A stretch of DNA of 64,000 nt from Nitrosomonas sp. Nm166 (GCF_900112825.1 NZ_FONE01000009.1:1-64000); one strand, 5' to 3'; shown: positions 17,601 to 27,253, counted from the first letter of the stretch. The notes: generated by a model not told the origin, from the sequence alone. A program made the numbers and translations.

Positions 17601-19478
17601 ATGATCAAACAGCCATCAGATTCACGCAATTCCAAGGAGTCGCATCCGTATGCCCGTTTGTTGTATGAGTTGGAGGAGTTGAAGAATGAATTAAAAGAAC
17701 TTGAGCAGTTGTTTGCACCAACGCTGCAACAGGTCAATCCACTCCACCTGGCTGATGCTATTAACCTGGTTCATTATCTTGGTTTAAGGCGCCGAGATAT
17801 GCGATCGTTACAAAAAAGATTAGCGGTGATAGGGCTCTCATCGCTAGGTCGCATGGAATCGCATGTCTTCGCTCACCTTAATGCAATCACTGATCTTTTG
17901 CGCTGCGTGCTAGGCGAGAGTGCAATCAACCAAATCATTCTGCCAACCCCAGAGACAACGGGTGTAACACAGCTAGAATGTAATACCGATAATTTGTTTG
18001 GCAAGCCTCCTTCTCATCGCCGAGTCCGCATCATGGTGACGCTACCCAGCCAAGCGGCAGATGATTATTCATTGGTCAAGGATATGCTCATCCATGGTAT
18101 GGATTGTGCTCGTATCAATTGTGCATATGACACGCCTGAAATATGGCTGCGCATGATTAAGCAAATTAATCGTGCACGCCGTGAAACAGGGAGGCATTGC
18201 CGTATTCTGATGGATTTAGGTGGTCCCAAGTTACGCACTGGAAAAATAGCTCAAGGGCCTGCTGTACTCAAATGGAAACCACGGCGGAATATATACGGCA
18301 AAGTAATGGCTCCAGCACGGATATGGTTATATCCCGAGGCTGATGTTTCTTCCATTCCGGTTGCCGCAGATGCCAGTTTACCTGTACAGGGAGATTGGCT
18401 TGCAAAAGTGAAACCGCGCGATGTTATAGAATTAATCGATGCGAGAGGATCTATCCGTACCCTGTTAATCATTGACCGAGCCGGGACAGGCTGTTGGGCT
18501 GAATCAAACCAAACTACTTATCTTACGCCTGGCATGGAACTCAAGCTTTCGCGCGTATCGGCATCTGGGCATATGCGCCGAACAGCTTACACGGGTATGG
18601 TAGGGACGTTATCACTATTACCTGAATTAATTCGTCTTCACACTGGAGACAATCTGACTATCACGCGCGAACCCTTGCCAGGTATGGCGGCGCAATTTGA
18701 TGCCACGGGGCATTTATTACATCCAGCCAGTATTGCCTGTACCCTGCCGGAAGTATTTCAGACTGTCCGGCCAGGTGAACGTATCCTGATCGATGATGGC
18801 AAAATCGGCGGAATAATCCGCAGTGTTGACAATGACAAAATGGTGGTCGAAATTACACAAGCTCGCGAAGGTGGAGAAAAACTGCTGGCGAATAAAGGTA
18901 TCAATCTGCCGGACAGTCGACTTAAGTTGAGCGGATTGACGATACTGGATATCGAACATCTGGAATTTATCGTGCAACATGCCGATATGGTTGGACTCTC
19001 ATTCGTTAGAAATCCTGAGGACATTAAGCTATTGCAAGAGCATTTGAAACGGCTGAAAGCAGAAGAGCTTGGCATCATACTGAAAATCGAAACACGTGCT
19101 GCATTCGAGAATTTACCGGAACTGCTATTTACCTTGCTGCGATCAGCCAATGGCGGCATCATGATTGCACGCGGTGATCTTGCAGTGGAGTGTGGTTACG
19201 AAAGATTGGCGGAACTGCAGGAAGAAATTCTCTGGTTAGCCGAAGGAGCACATCTACCTGTTATATGGGCAACTCAAGTGCTGGAAGGACTATCCAAGAG
19301 CGGTAAACCCAGCCGCGCTGAAATATCCGACGCGGCAATGGGTGTACGTGCTGAATGCGTCATGCTAAACAAGGGCCCCCACATTATCAAAGCCATCCAA
19401 TCATTGGATGATATTCTGCAGCGCATGCAATCTCACCAGCAGAAAAAGAGCTCTTTATTGCGACGTCTTCATTGGTAA
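17601..19478 (+). CDS. Atypical pyruvate-kinase-like protein
   Basis: A 625-residue protein. Residues 1-130 are a helical N-terminal extension of no known function. From about 135 the chain follows the pyruvate kinase A domain: RVRIMVTLPS, LIHGMDCARINCAY, MDLGGPKLRTG. An enlarged B domain or insertion spans about 215-410. The A domain resumes with GLSFVRNPEDI, KIET (the catalytic Lys of KIE), MIARGDLAVE and ATQVLEGLSKSGKPSRAEISDAA. The regulatory C-terminal domain is missing, and the usual SGETA motif reads LNKGP. It belongs to a group of long pyruvate-kinase-like proteins seen in environmental bacteria. It may keep kinase activity without normal allostery, or act on another phosphoenolate substrate. 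It is monocistronic. Confidence 0.75.
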   Translation: MIKQPSDSRNSKESHPYARLLYELEELKNELKELEQLFAPTLQQVNPLHLADAINLVHYLGLRRRDMRSLQKRLAVIGLSSLGRMESHVFAHLNAITDLLRCVLGESAINQIILPTPETTGVTQLECNTDNLFGKPPSHRRVRIMVTLPSQAADDYSLVKDMLIHGMDCARINCAYDTPEIWLRMIKQINRARRETGRHCRILMDLGGPKLRTGKIAQGPAVLKWKPRRNIYGKVMAPARIWLYPEADVSSIPVAADASLPVQGDWLAKVKPRDVIELIDARGSIRTLLIIDRAGTGCWAESNQTTYLTPGMELKLSRVSASGHMRRTAYTGMVGTLSLLPELIRLHTGDNLTITREPLPGMAAQFDATGHLLHPASIACTLPEVFQTVRPGERILIDDGKIGGIIRSVDNDKMVVEITQAREGGEKLLANKGINLPDSRLKLSGLTILDIEHLEFIVQHADMVGLSFVRNPEDIKLLQEHLKRLKAEELGIILKIETRAAFENLPELLFTLLRSANGGIMIARGDLAVECGYERLAELQEEILWLAEGAHLPVIWATQVLEGLSKSGKPSRAEISDAAMGVRAECVMLNKGPHIIKAIQSLDDILQRMQSHQQKKSSLLRRLHW

Positions 19479-19586
19479 TCGGCAGTGGCTTCTAGGAAGC
19501 TTTTCACGCCAGAGTGATGAGTTACATTTGAGGGTGTGTTTACTAGAACAATGCTGTGTTACGCGGATGGCTAGCGCAAATAAAAT

Positions 19587-19615
19587 GGATTACCCCGGTT
19601 TGCCTGGAGTAATCC
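19587..19615 (+). terminator. Terminator-like hairpin after the pyruvate-kinase-like gene
   Basis: GGATTACCCCGG pairs with CCTGGAGTAATCC with one mismatch around a short T-rich loop, about 110 bases after the stop codon. It has no T run. It sits between convergent genes and could serve either strand. Confidence 0.4.
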
Positions 19616-19656
19616 AAGAATGTACAACTAAATAATCAGGTAATTATAGTAAGCAT

Positions 19657-20172
19657 CTATTTGTGTGAAAGTCTGACTGTTCCAGCGCTATCGAGATAAG
19701 CACCGAGGCGTTTGGCCAAGTAAACTTCCTTAGCACCTGTTGTCGAGCTGGTTTTGCTTTCCAGGCCGATACCACAGTCATAGATTTGAGCAGCCAAGAT
19801 AGAGACGCGCGTGTTGTGATTTTCATTGATGATTTTAGCATCGAATTTATCGTAGGTATTAGCTGTGCCCTTAGCAGTATCCACAACTACGGTGCCATCG
19901 GGCAATGTGACGACTATCCGACCATTTGCAATGGTAGTAGCAGTTGCTTTGGCTTCGTTAAGCAATACATGATAAGTCGATTGATCCTTAACTGCGCTAA
20001 GTTTATTTTTGAAGCTGGTTACCTTAGCGGGAGTAAGGACAGCGTTCAGCATATCATAAGGTGGTGCGGTAAGTTTAGTTTGAACTTGTGGTGCGCATGC
20101 TGCCATTGCATTGAAACTAATAATAAATAATACAAAAAGGACGGGCAGTAATGATATTTTTCTCATTTTCAT
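19657..20172 (-). CDS. Small secreted protein, unknown
   Basis: A 171-residue protein with a clear signal peptide (hydrophobic about 6-22, cleavage after NAMA, next residue Ala-Cys). The mature part has two cysteines (about residues 26 and 128) that could form a disulfide. It is mixed alpha/beta, with a strand-rich hairpin VVTLPDGTVVVDTAKG in the centre. Starts at residue 1 or 3 are both possible. It lies convergent to the pyruvate-kinase-like gene and divergent from the RTX gene. I do not recognise the family; periplasmic or extracellular location is the only supported statement. Confidence 0.6.
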   Translation of the reverse strand: MKMRKISLLPVLFVLFIISFNAMAACAPQVQTKLTAPPYDMLNAVLTPAKVTSFKNKLSAVKDQSTYHVLLNEAKATATTIANGRIVVTLPDGTVVVDTAKGTANTYDKFDAKIINENHNTRVSILAAQIYDCGIGLESKTSSTTGAKEVYLAKRLGAYLDSAGTVRLSHK

Positions 20173-20727
20173 ACGTGGTCTCCAGTTTATTTTGAGTATT
20201 GAGTATTATGAAACGCATCCAACCACGCTAAGTGGTCAAATGTATCAGTAAGCATAAATCGCATCGATATGACGTTCGGCTTATGCTGCTGAAATGCTGA
20301 CAGCCACTGATGACATGCTGATGTCAGTGTTGTTTCAGTACCATTAAGGTTTCAAGAATGAGTGGAAAAGTGATATGAAGTCTTTGCATTTCTCTTGCAG
20401 GTTTTACCTGAGCCTCATAAATAAAATTCATGAGTTACGAATTCCGTAGTACAAATATCTTGTATTTTGCCCAGTAATAATAGTATGCATGTACTAGAAA
20501 AAAGGAGAAACATACTGTTTTTTTAGAGGAATCATAAGTATAAAATACATAAAAGAATGGAATTTAAAATTGCGCTTCGTTCTTGAACCCATATGGTTTT
20601 ATGGAGCGTATTTTGAAGTTCCGCACTTTACTGATTGGCTTAGTTTATGCGAAGGGGCTAAGACTTTGTCTGATCGCATCAATACAATAACAATTAAAGC
20701 TGCATTTCTCTTTTAAAGGGGGTACTC
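20173..20727. other. Divergent intergenic region before the RTX gene
   Basis: 555 AT-rich bases between the leftward small secreted protein and the rightward RTX gene. The clearest structure is a hairpin at 20305-20329 (CACT, bulge, GACAT, loop GCTG, ATGTC, AGTG), flanked by outer arms CTGAAA and TTTCAG. An AAAGGGGGT ribosome binding site precedes the ATG at 20728. No gene was found. Confidence 0.45.
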
Positions 20728-23700
20728 ATGTTGTCTCGCATCATATTTATTGATTCAAACGTAGCCGATTATCAAAATTTGATTCCACAGCTGCCTGACT
20801 CAGAGGTTGTTGTGCTGAATGCAGATCAAGATGGCGTCATGCAGATTCTTTCCGTGTTGCAGGGCAGGGTGGAACTGGATGCGATAGATATTATTTCGCA
20901 TGGTACGCCAGGGGTATTGATGCTGGGACGGGGTGAATTAAATAGCACCAATCTGACGGATTATGCTGAGCTATTAGCTCGGATCGGCACGCACCTGAAA
21001 CCCGATGGTGATATTTTGCTGTATGGTTGTGAAGTGGCGCAAGGAAAAGCAGGGCAAGCATTTATCGAACAACTGGGGCAGCTTACCGGAGCAAGTGTTG
21101 CAGCATCGATCAATCTGACTGGTGCGGCTCATCTGGGCGGGGACTGGGTATTGGCAGCACAGGCAGGATTCGTCAAGTCACCTGCATTGCAGCTATCCTA
21201 TCACGGTATTCTCGCAATTTTTACCGGCACAACAGGTAATGATGTGCTGACTGGAAGCATGGGTAGTGACACATTCACCGGTGATTTAGGCGATGACACG
21301 CTGATAGGAAACACGGGCAATGATATTGCAATTTTCTCGGGTAATCAGGCTGATTATGAGTTTTCGCTCAATTCGGCGGGTCAGGTCACTGTGCGAGACA
21401 AAAATGCCGCCAATGGCGACGAAGGCACAGATATTCTTACCAGTATTGAAATTGCCCGATTTGCGGATGGCGATATTGGCGTTTCTCAGAAAAGCGACGA
21501 ATTCAGGGTCAATACTTTCATAACTGGTGAACAATTTGATTCATCGATTACTGCCCTGGTCAATGGCGGTTTCGTGGTGAGCTGGGCATCTTATGCTCAG
21601 GATGGCAGCAGCTATGGTATTTATGCGCAGCGTTATAATGCGAATGGCGTGGCGCAGGGTAGCGAATTCCAGGTCAATACGCATATAACCAATTCTCAAC
21701 AAAATCCTGCAATCACCGCCTTAAGCAATGGCGGTTTTGTGGTGAGCTGGATGTCGAATGGCCAGGATGGCAGTGGCTATGGCATTTATGCGCAGCGCTA
21801 TGATGCGAATGGCGTAGCCCAGGGCAGTGAATTCCAGGTCAATACCTATACAACCAATTCTCAACAAAATCCTGCAATCACCGCCTTAAACAATGGCGGT
21901 TTCGTGGTGAGCTGGCATTCTAATAGTCAGGATGGCAGTGGCCTGGGTATTTATGCTCAGCGCTATGATGCCAATGGCATAACCCAAGGCAGTGAGTTCA
22001 GAGTCAATACGCATACAGCCAACTCACAACAAAACCCTACGATCACTGCCTTAAGCAACGGCGGTTTCGTGGTGAGCTGGGAGTCAAGTGGTCAGGATGG
22101 CAGCAGCCTGGGCATTTATGCGCAGCGCTATGATACGAATGGAGTAGCCCAGGGCAGTGAATTCCAGGTCAATACGCATACAGCCAATACGCAAGGTGAT
22201 CCTGCGATTGCTGCATTGGCGAATGGCGGTTTTGTGGTGAGCTGGGAGTCAAGTGGTCAGGATGGCAGCAGCCTGGGCATTTATGCGCAGCGTTATGATG
22301 CAAATGGGGTAGCCCAGGGCAGTGAATTCCAGATCAATACCCATACAGCCAATACGCAAAGTGATCCTGCGATTGCTGCATTGATGAATGGTGGTTTCGT
22401 GGTGAGTTGGGCATCGAATGGTCAGGATGGCAGTGGTTATGGCATTTATGCGCAGCGCTATGATGCCAATGGGGTAGCCCAAGGTAATGAATTTCGGGTC
22501 AATACACAGACCACCGATGTCCAGGGTAATTCTTCAGTCACTGCTCTGGTTAATGGTGGATTTGTGGTGACCTGGGAGTCTTTGAATCAGGATGGTAGTG
22601 GCAAGGGTATTTATGCCCAGCACTATGATGACGAAGGAAGAACGGCTGGAAATCTTGTGCTAACGGGAAGTGCTGGTGACGATCACTTGAACATTGCAGC
22701 GGCAGCGATGACTCAGCAAGCCAATCTGCTAGGGATGGCAGGTAATGATTACCTGCAAGGTGGGTCTGGCAACGATATTCTGGATGGCGGTGCTGACGAT
22801 GACTTGCTTTCTGGAGGTTCCGGCAACGATACGTTAATAGGCGGTGACGGTGATGATGTCGCAGTGTATGAGGGTAATCGATCTGATTACATACTCTCGC
22901 TCGACTCAATCGGTCAGATTACAGTGCATGATACCAATCCATCTAACGGAGATGAAGGTATAGATACACTTTCTGATTCAATAATATTGCGTTTTGCTGA
23001 TGGCGATTTCACAGCAAATATTTTGTCCAGAGGTAATGAACTGAGGGTCAATACTTATACTTCCAATGACCAAGTTAATTCTTCGATTACTGCGCTGAGC
23101 AATGGTGGTTTCGTGGTGACCTGGGAATCTTCGAGGCAAGATGGCAGTGGCAAAGGTATTTATGCGCAGCGCTATGGTGCGAATGGTGTGGCCCAGGGCA
23201 GTGAATTCCAGATCAATACGCATACAACCTTTGATCAAATTAATTCTTCAATCACTGCCCTGAACAATGGTAGTTTCGTGGTGAGCTGGGCCTCTCTTCA
23301 GGATGGCGAAGGCTTAGGTATTTATGCGCAGCGCTATGATGCCAATGGGGTAGCCCAGGGCAATGAATTTCGGGTCAATACATATACTGATTTCGATCAA
23401 ACTCATCCTTCAATTTCTGCTCTGAGCAATGGCGATTTTGTGGTGAGCTGGGCATCGAGTGGTCAGGATGGTAGCGGCTGGGGTATTTATGCGCAGCGCT
23501 ATGATGAAAATGGTGTAGCGCAGGGTAATGAATTCAGAGTTAACACTTTTACGGATCTCACTCAAAGTGATCCATCCATGACTGCACTAGCTAATGGCGG
23601 TTTCGTGGTGAGTTGGGAATCTTCGGGTCAGGATGGCAGTGGCAAAGGTATTTATGCGCAGCGTTATGATGCAAATGGAGTAGCTCAAGGCAGTGAATTC

Positions 23701-25398
23701 CAGATCAACACGCATACGGCGGATGATCAAGCTAATTCTTCAATTACCGCACTGACTAATGGCGGTTTCGTGGTGAGTTGGGAATCTTCAGGTCAGGATG
23801 GCAGTGGCAAAGGTATTTATGCGCAGCGTTATGATGCGAATGGCGTAGCTCAGGGCAGTGAATTCCAGACCAACACGCATACGGCGGATGATCAAGCTAA
23901 TTCTTCAATTACCGCACTGACTAATGGCGGTTTCGTGGTGAGTTGGGAATCTTCAGGTCAGGATGGCAGTGGCAAAGGTATTTATGCGCAGCGTTATGAT
24001 GCGAATGGCGTAGCCCAGGGTAATGAATTCAGAGTTAATACCTTTACGGCCAATGCCCAAAGTGATCCCTCGATCACCGCGTTGTCCAATGGCGGTTTCA
24101 TGGTGACATGGTCATCTTTAACCCAGGATGGCAGCGGCTGGGGTATTTTTGCGCAACGCTATGATGCAAATGGAGTGGCCGTTGAAACGATTGTTGAATT
24201 AACATCAGTATCTGGTGGAGTCAATCATGCTCCGGCTCTGATAGCTCCTTTGATTGATCAAGCGGTACAATATGATACGCTTGGCTGGAATTACGATATC
24301 AGTACCTCGTTTAGTGATACTGATCTTTCCGATTCCCTGAGCTTTAGTGCCTTGCTCGCTAACGGCGATCCTTTGCCAGCCTGGCTACAGATTGACGAAA
24401 TCACTGGCTTGATGAGTGGTGCGCCTGGCTTTGTTGATCGTGGCACTTATGCCTTAGACATAACTGCTACTGATTCGCACGGATTAAGTGTCAGTGCACC
24501 TTTAACGATCGCTGTGACGGTGTTTAACGCGGGCGAACTGTTGGTCAGTACGGATGGCAACGATACGTTAGCCGGTACACAATCCAATGATACAGCCAGC
24601 TATGCGTATGCTACTGCTCCAATTACAGTTTCCCTGGCTACTAGCAATCAGCAAAACACGGGAGGTGCTGGATTAGATACGCTGACCAATATCGACAATC
24701 TGATAGGTAGCAATCATAACGATAATTTGAAAGGCAACGCACAGAATAATGTGCTTGATGGGGGGGCTGGTAATGACAAGCTTGCTGGAGGTGCTGGAGC
24801 AGATACGCTGGCTGGCGGATCCGGTAATGATGTTTTTACTGTTAACAGTGTGGGTGATGTCGTCATAGAGTTCCTCAATGAGGGGATAGATAAAATCAAT
24901 AGCAATGTAACTTACACCTTGCCAGAGCATGTGGAAAATCTGACATTGACAGGATCGCTGGCGATTAACGGCACGGGCAATGATCTGGCCAACAGGATTA
25001 ACGGGAATGCAGCGGATAATCAACTGAATGGAGGGGTCGGCAACGATACTCTCAATGGTGGTGCTGGCACCAATACGCTAACGGGTGGAGCAGGGAAAGA
25101 TAACTTCCGATTTACTACCACCGGTCACACCGATATGATTACCGATTTCAATGTAATTGATGATACGATTCAGCTTGAAAATGCCGTATTTACGTCATTA
25201 ACAACGACTGGTAAATTAGCGGCAGATCAATTTCGGGTAAATACTCAAGCGTTGGATGCGAATGATTTCATCATCTATAACGATGCGACAGGTGCGTTGT
25301 GGTACGATGCGGACGGGAATGGTGCTGGTGCGGCGGCACAGATTGCAACGATGGGAACTGGTTTAAATATGACTAATGCAGATATTGTGGTGATCTAG
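20728..25398 (+). CDS. Giant DUF4347 / RTX calcium-binding secreted protein with two seven-repeat blocks
   Basis: A 1556-residue protein without an N-terminal signal peptide. Residues 1-160 are a DUF4347 domain with SHG (His58) and YGC (Cys101). RTX nonapeptide repeats (GGxGxDxx type) lie near 165-210, 660-720 and 1330-1460. Between them are two blocks of 55-residue repeats (about 258-642 and 771-1154), seven each, built on NGGFVVSW and GIYAQRYDANGVAQG. Residues 1165-1265 form a cadherin/putative-Ig-like domain (SFSDTDLSDSLSF...LPAWLQID). The C-terminal 90 residues are the typical RTX tail (ITDFNVIDDTIQL...IVVI) recognised by type I secretion. No ABC exporter genes lie in the window. It is likely an adhesin or surface-layer-like protein. 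Confidence 0.85.
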   Translation: MLSRIIFIDSNVADYQNLIPQLPDSEVVVLNADQDGVMQILSVLQGRVELDAIDIISHGTPGVLMLGRGELNSTNLTDYAELLARIGTHLKPDGDILLYGCEVAQGKAGQAFIEQLGQLTGASVAASINLTGAAHLGGDWVLAAQAGFVKSPALQLSYHGILAIFTGTTGNDVLTGSMGSDTFTGDLGDDTLIGNTGNDIAIFSGNQADYEFSLNSAGQVTVRDKNAANGDEGTDILTSIEIARFADGDIGVSQKSDEFRVNTFITGEQFDSSITALVNGGFVVSWASYAQDGSSYGIYAQRYNANGVAQGSEFQVNTHITNSQQNPAITALSNGGFVVSWMSNGQDGSGYGIYAQRYDANGVAQGSEFQVNTYTTNSQQNPAITALNNGGFVVSWHSNSQDGSGLGIYAQRYDANGITQGSEFRVNTHTANSQQNPTITALSNGGFVVSWESSGQDGSSLGIYAQRYDTNGVAQGSEFQVNTHTANTQGDPAIAALANGGFVVSWESSGQDGSSLGIYAQRYDANGVAQGSEFQINTHTANTQSDPAIAALMNGGFVVSWASNGQDGSGYGIYAQRYDANGVAQGNEFRVNTQTTDVQGNSSVTALVNGGFVVTWESLNQDGSGKGIYAQHYDDEGRTAGNLVLTGSAGDDHLNIAAAAMTQQANLLGMAGNDYLQGGSGNDILDGGADDDLLSGGSGNDTLIGGDGDDVAVYEGNRSDYILSLDSIGQITVHDTNPSNGDEGIDTLSDSIILRFADGDFTANILSRGNELRVNTYTSNDQVNSSITALSNGGFVVTWESSRQDGSGKGIYAQRYGANGVAQGSEFQINTHTTFDQINSSITALNNGSFVVSWASLQDGEGLGIYAQRYDANGVAQGNEFRVNTYTDFDQTHPSISALSNGDFVVSWASSGQDGSGWGIYAQRYDENGVAQGNEFRVNTFTDLTQSDPSMTALANGGFVVSWESSGQDGSGKGIYAQRYDANGVAQGSEFQINTHTADDQANSSITALTNGGFVVSWESSGQDGSGKGIYAQRYDANGVAQGSEFQTNTHTADDQANSSITALTNGGFVVSWESSGQDGSGKGIYAQRYDANGVAQGNEFRVNTFTANAQSDPSITALSNGGFMVTWSSLTQDGSGWGIFAQRYDANGVAVETIVELTSVSGGVNHAPALIAPLIDQAVQYDTLGWNYDISTSFSDTDLSDSLSFSALLANGDPLPAWLQIDEITGLMSGAPGFVDRGTYALDITATDSHGLSVSAPLTIAVTVFNAGELLVSTDGNDTLAGTQSNDTASYAYATAPITVSLATSNQQNTGGAGLDTLTNIDNLIGSNHNDNLKGNAQNNVLDGGAGNDKLAGGAGADTLAGGSGNDVFTVNSVGDVVIEFLNEGIDKINSNVTYTLPEHVENLTLTGSLAINGTGNDLANRINGNAADNQLNGGVGNDTLNGGAGTNTLTGGAGKDNFRFTTTGHTDMITDFNVIDDTIQLENAVFTSLTTTGKLAADQFRVNTQALDANDFIIYNDATGALWYDADGNGAGAAAQIATMGTGLNMTNADIVVI
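21499..22653 (+). repeat. Block A: seven 165-bp coding repeats
   Basis: Exactly 7 x 165 bp (7 x 55 residues) in frame. Each unit starts EFxVNT, has ITALxNGGFVVSW near position 17-30 and ends GIYAQRYDANGVAQG. The last unit is the most degenerate (AQHYDDEGRTAGN). Confidence 0.9.
23038..24189 (+). repeat. Block B: seven 165-bp coding repeats
   Basis: Seven units, 1152 bp (one codon missing in the second unit, SWASLQDGEG). Units five and six (23695-24024) differ at only about two bases over the shared 165 bp, pointing to a very recent duplication or gene conversion. The final unit ends GVAVET. Confidence 0.9.
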
Positions 25399-25438
25399 AT
25401 GATTTTCGATGAGTACATGTTTAAAGGTGAGCAGCCCG

Positions 25439-26146
25439 ATGTCTGAATCAGCAGCAAGTCAAAGTGTCAGTAACAGTGCGGGCTTAAGCGTGCAGGCCAT
25501 CCGTGAATTGAATGACCGCTATCGCCCGCTTGATTTTGAAGCACGATTGCGCAGGCTTTATACCGATTTCCAGCCTGAAAAAATCATGGTGACGTCTTCC
25601 TTTGCGGCGACCTCTGCTTATTTTCTGCATATCATCTCTCGCATTCGCCCGGAACAGGTCATTTTTTTCATTAATACGGGATTTCATTTTCCGGAAACTC
25701 TGTTATACCGTGATTATTTGATTGGCCTCTTTCATCTGAAAGTCGAAGATTTGAAAGCGGATGATTATCAGCATCAATATAGCGAAAAAGAAAAGCTGTA
25801 CGAAACCGACCCGGATTTTTGCTGTACCATTAACAAAATCAATCCGCTGGAAGCGATCAGATGCAATTACGATATTTGGGTATCGAGTCTGATGAGCTGG
25901 CAGACAGACCACCGTGCAGGGCTGGATATTTTTGAAGAGCGCCGCGGAATTATCAAGTTTAACCCCATGATTGACGTGTCGCGCGAAGAACGTGATGCGT
26001 ATATTCTCGAGCATAAGCTACCCTTTCACCCGCTAGTGGCTGATGGTTATTCTTCTATCGGTTGCAAGCACTGTACTGTAAAAGGCGAAGGCCGCAGCGG
26101 TCGCTGGGTGGGGAAACCCAAAACCGAGTGCGGCTTGCATCTTTAA
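25439..26146 (+). CDS. cysH: Assimilatory APS/PAPS reductase
   Basis: A 235-residue cytoplasmic enzyme that reduces adenylylsulfate to sulfite using thioredoxin. Cys128-Cys129 (FCCTINKINPL) and Cys209-x2-Cys212 (IGCKHC) are the four ligands of the [4Fe-4S] cluster that marks the APS-using type; Cys231 in ECGLHL is the catalytic cysteine. The ATG at 25439 has an AGGTGAG site eight bases upstream; a longer frame starting at 25409 has no site and was rejected. It overlaps the 3' end of the leftward peptidase gene by four bases. No other cys genes are in the window. Confidence 0.9.
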   Translation: MSESAASQSVSNSAGLSVQAIRELNDRYRPLDFEARLRRLYTDFQPEKIMVTSSFAATSAYFLHIISRIRPEQVIFFINTGFHFPETLLYRDYLIGLFHLKVEDLKADDYQHQYSEKEKLYETDPDFCCTINKINPLEAIRCNYDIWVSSLMSWQTDHRAGLDIFEERRGIIKFNPMIDVSREERDAYILEHKLPFHPLVADGYSSIGCKHCTVKGEGRSGRWVGKPKTECGLHL

Positions 26147-27102
26147 TTGTTGCGTATTTTGAAATGATCGGTGGCTCTGATCAGTGCCGCCTGTATGCCG
26201 GGCTCCCATACGGAGTGGCCGGCATCGTCAATGATGATGTATTCAGCCTGCGGCCATGCGCGATGCAGGTCGTCAGCACTGATGATTGGGCAGACGGCAT
26301 CGTAGCGGCCCTGCACAATAGTGGTGGGGATGTTGTGCAGTTTATGCACGTTATCCAGTAATGAATTTTCCGGCAAGAAGATATTGTGACTGAAGTAATG
26401 GGCTTCCATGCGTGCAAGCCCCAGTGCGACACTGTCACTGGCAAAGTAACTGACTGTTGTCGGATTGGGTAATAATGTGGAGCAAGAGCCTTCATAAGTG
26501 CTCCAGGTGCGTGCGGCTGGCATGTGAATGGCCGGATCTGGATTCATTAAGCGCTGGTAATAAGCAGAAAGAATGTCATTGCGTTCTGCTGCGGAAAGTG
26601 GTGCAACAAATTCACGCCAGGCCTCCGGGAAGAAATTTCGTAAGCCATACAGAAACCAATCAATTTCTTCTTTACGGCAAAGAAAAATCCCACGCAGAAT
26701 AAAACCACGACAGCGTTCAGGATGAGCCTCACCATACGCAAGAGCCAGTGTGCTGCCCCATGAGCCGCCAAATACGAGCCATTGATCGATGTTCAAGTGT
26801 CGCCGCAGTAGCTCCAGGTCATTAATTAAATGCGGCGTTGTATTGTCGCGTATCTCGCCGAGTGGCGTTGAACGTCCAGCACCTCTTTGATCATAGATGA
26901 CAATACGATAATATGCTGGATCAAAAAAACGCCTATGTGCTGGTGTTGCGCCAGCTCCGGGTCCGCCATGAAGGAATACGACAGGTATGCCTGACGGATT
27001 ACCTGATTCTTCCCAGTACATCGTATGTAATTTGTCAAGGGATAATGTTCCTTGGCGATAGGGCTCGATTTCTGGGTATACAGTAGGTAAATGAGTGCTC
27101 AT
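26143..27102 (-). CDS. pip: Prolyl aminopeptidase (proline iminopeptidase)
   Basis: A 319-residue alpha/beta hydrolase. The oxyanion motif HGGPGAG lies near residues 45-51, the nucleophile is Ser114 in GGSWGS, the acid is Asp in GRYDAVCP and the base is His in DDAGHS. It removes N-terminal proline from peptides in the cytoplasm. The start at 27102 (MSTHLP) matches the usual N terminus of the family; a longer frame to 27156 adds 18 residues of unlikely sequence. No strong ribosome binding site was seen for either. It is convergent with cysH. Confidence 0.9.
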   Translation of the reverse strand: MSTHLPTVYPEIEPYRQGTLSLDKLHTMYWEESGNPSGIPVVFLHGGPGAGATPAHRRFFDPAYYRIVIYDQRGAGRSTPLGEIRDNTTPHLINDLELLRRHLNIDQWLVFGGSWGSTLALAYGEAHPERCRGFILRGIFLCRKEEIDWFLYGLRNFFPEAWREFVAPLSAAERNDILSAYYQRLMNPDPAIHMPAARTWSTYEGSCSTLLPNPTTVSYFASDSVALGLARMEAHYFSHNIFLPENSLLDNVHKLHNIPTTIVQGRYDAVCPIISADDLHRAWPQAEYIIIDDAGHSVWEPGIQAALIRATDHFKIRNN

Positions 27103-27253
27103 GATATTAGTCGATAATTGAACGATTGATTTTAGAAATGATAGAAAAAGTGGCAAACTGTACAGAGTTCAAAAATTAAATGAATTATAGTTCTGATATA
27201 GTGATATTGCTTGACAGCTTGCTTACTGTTTCAATGTGATAAGGAATCAGCGT

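Noticed and set aside
21499-24189. Regular repeats considered as a CRISPR array
   Set aside because: The repeats are 165 bp, in frame, and coding; no spacers or cas genes.
20728-25398. Search for type I secretion genes next to the RTX gene
   Set aside because: No ABC transporter, membrane-fusion or TolC-type gene lies in the window; the exporter must be elsewhere.
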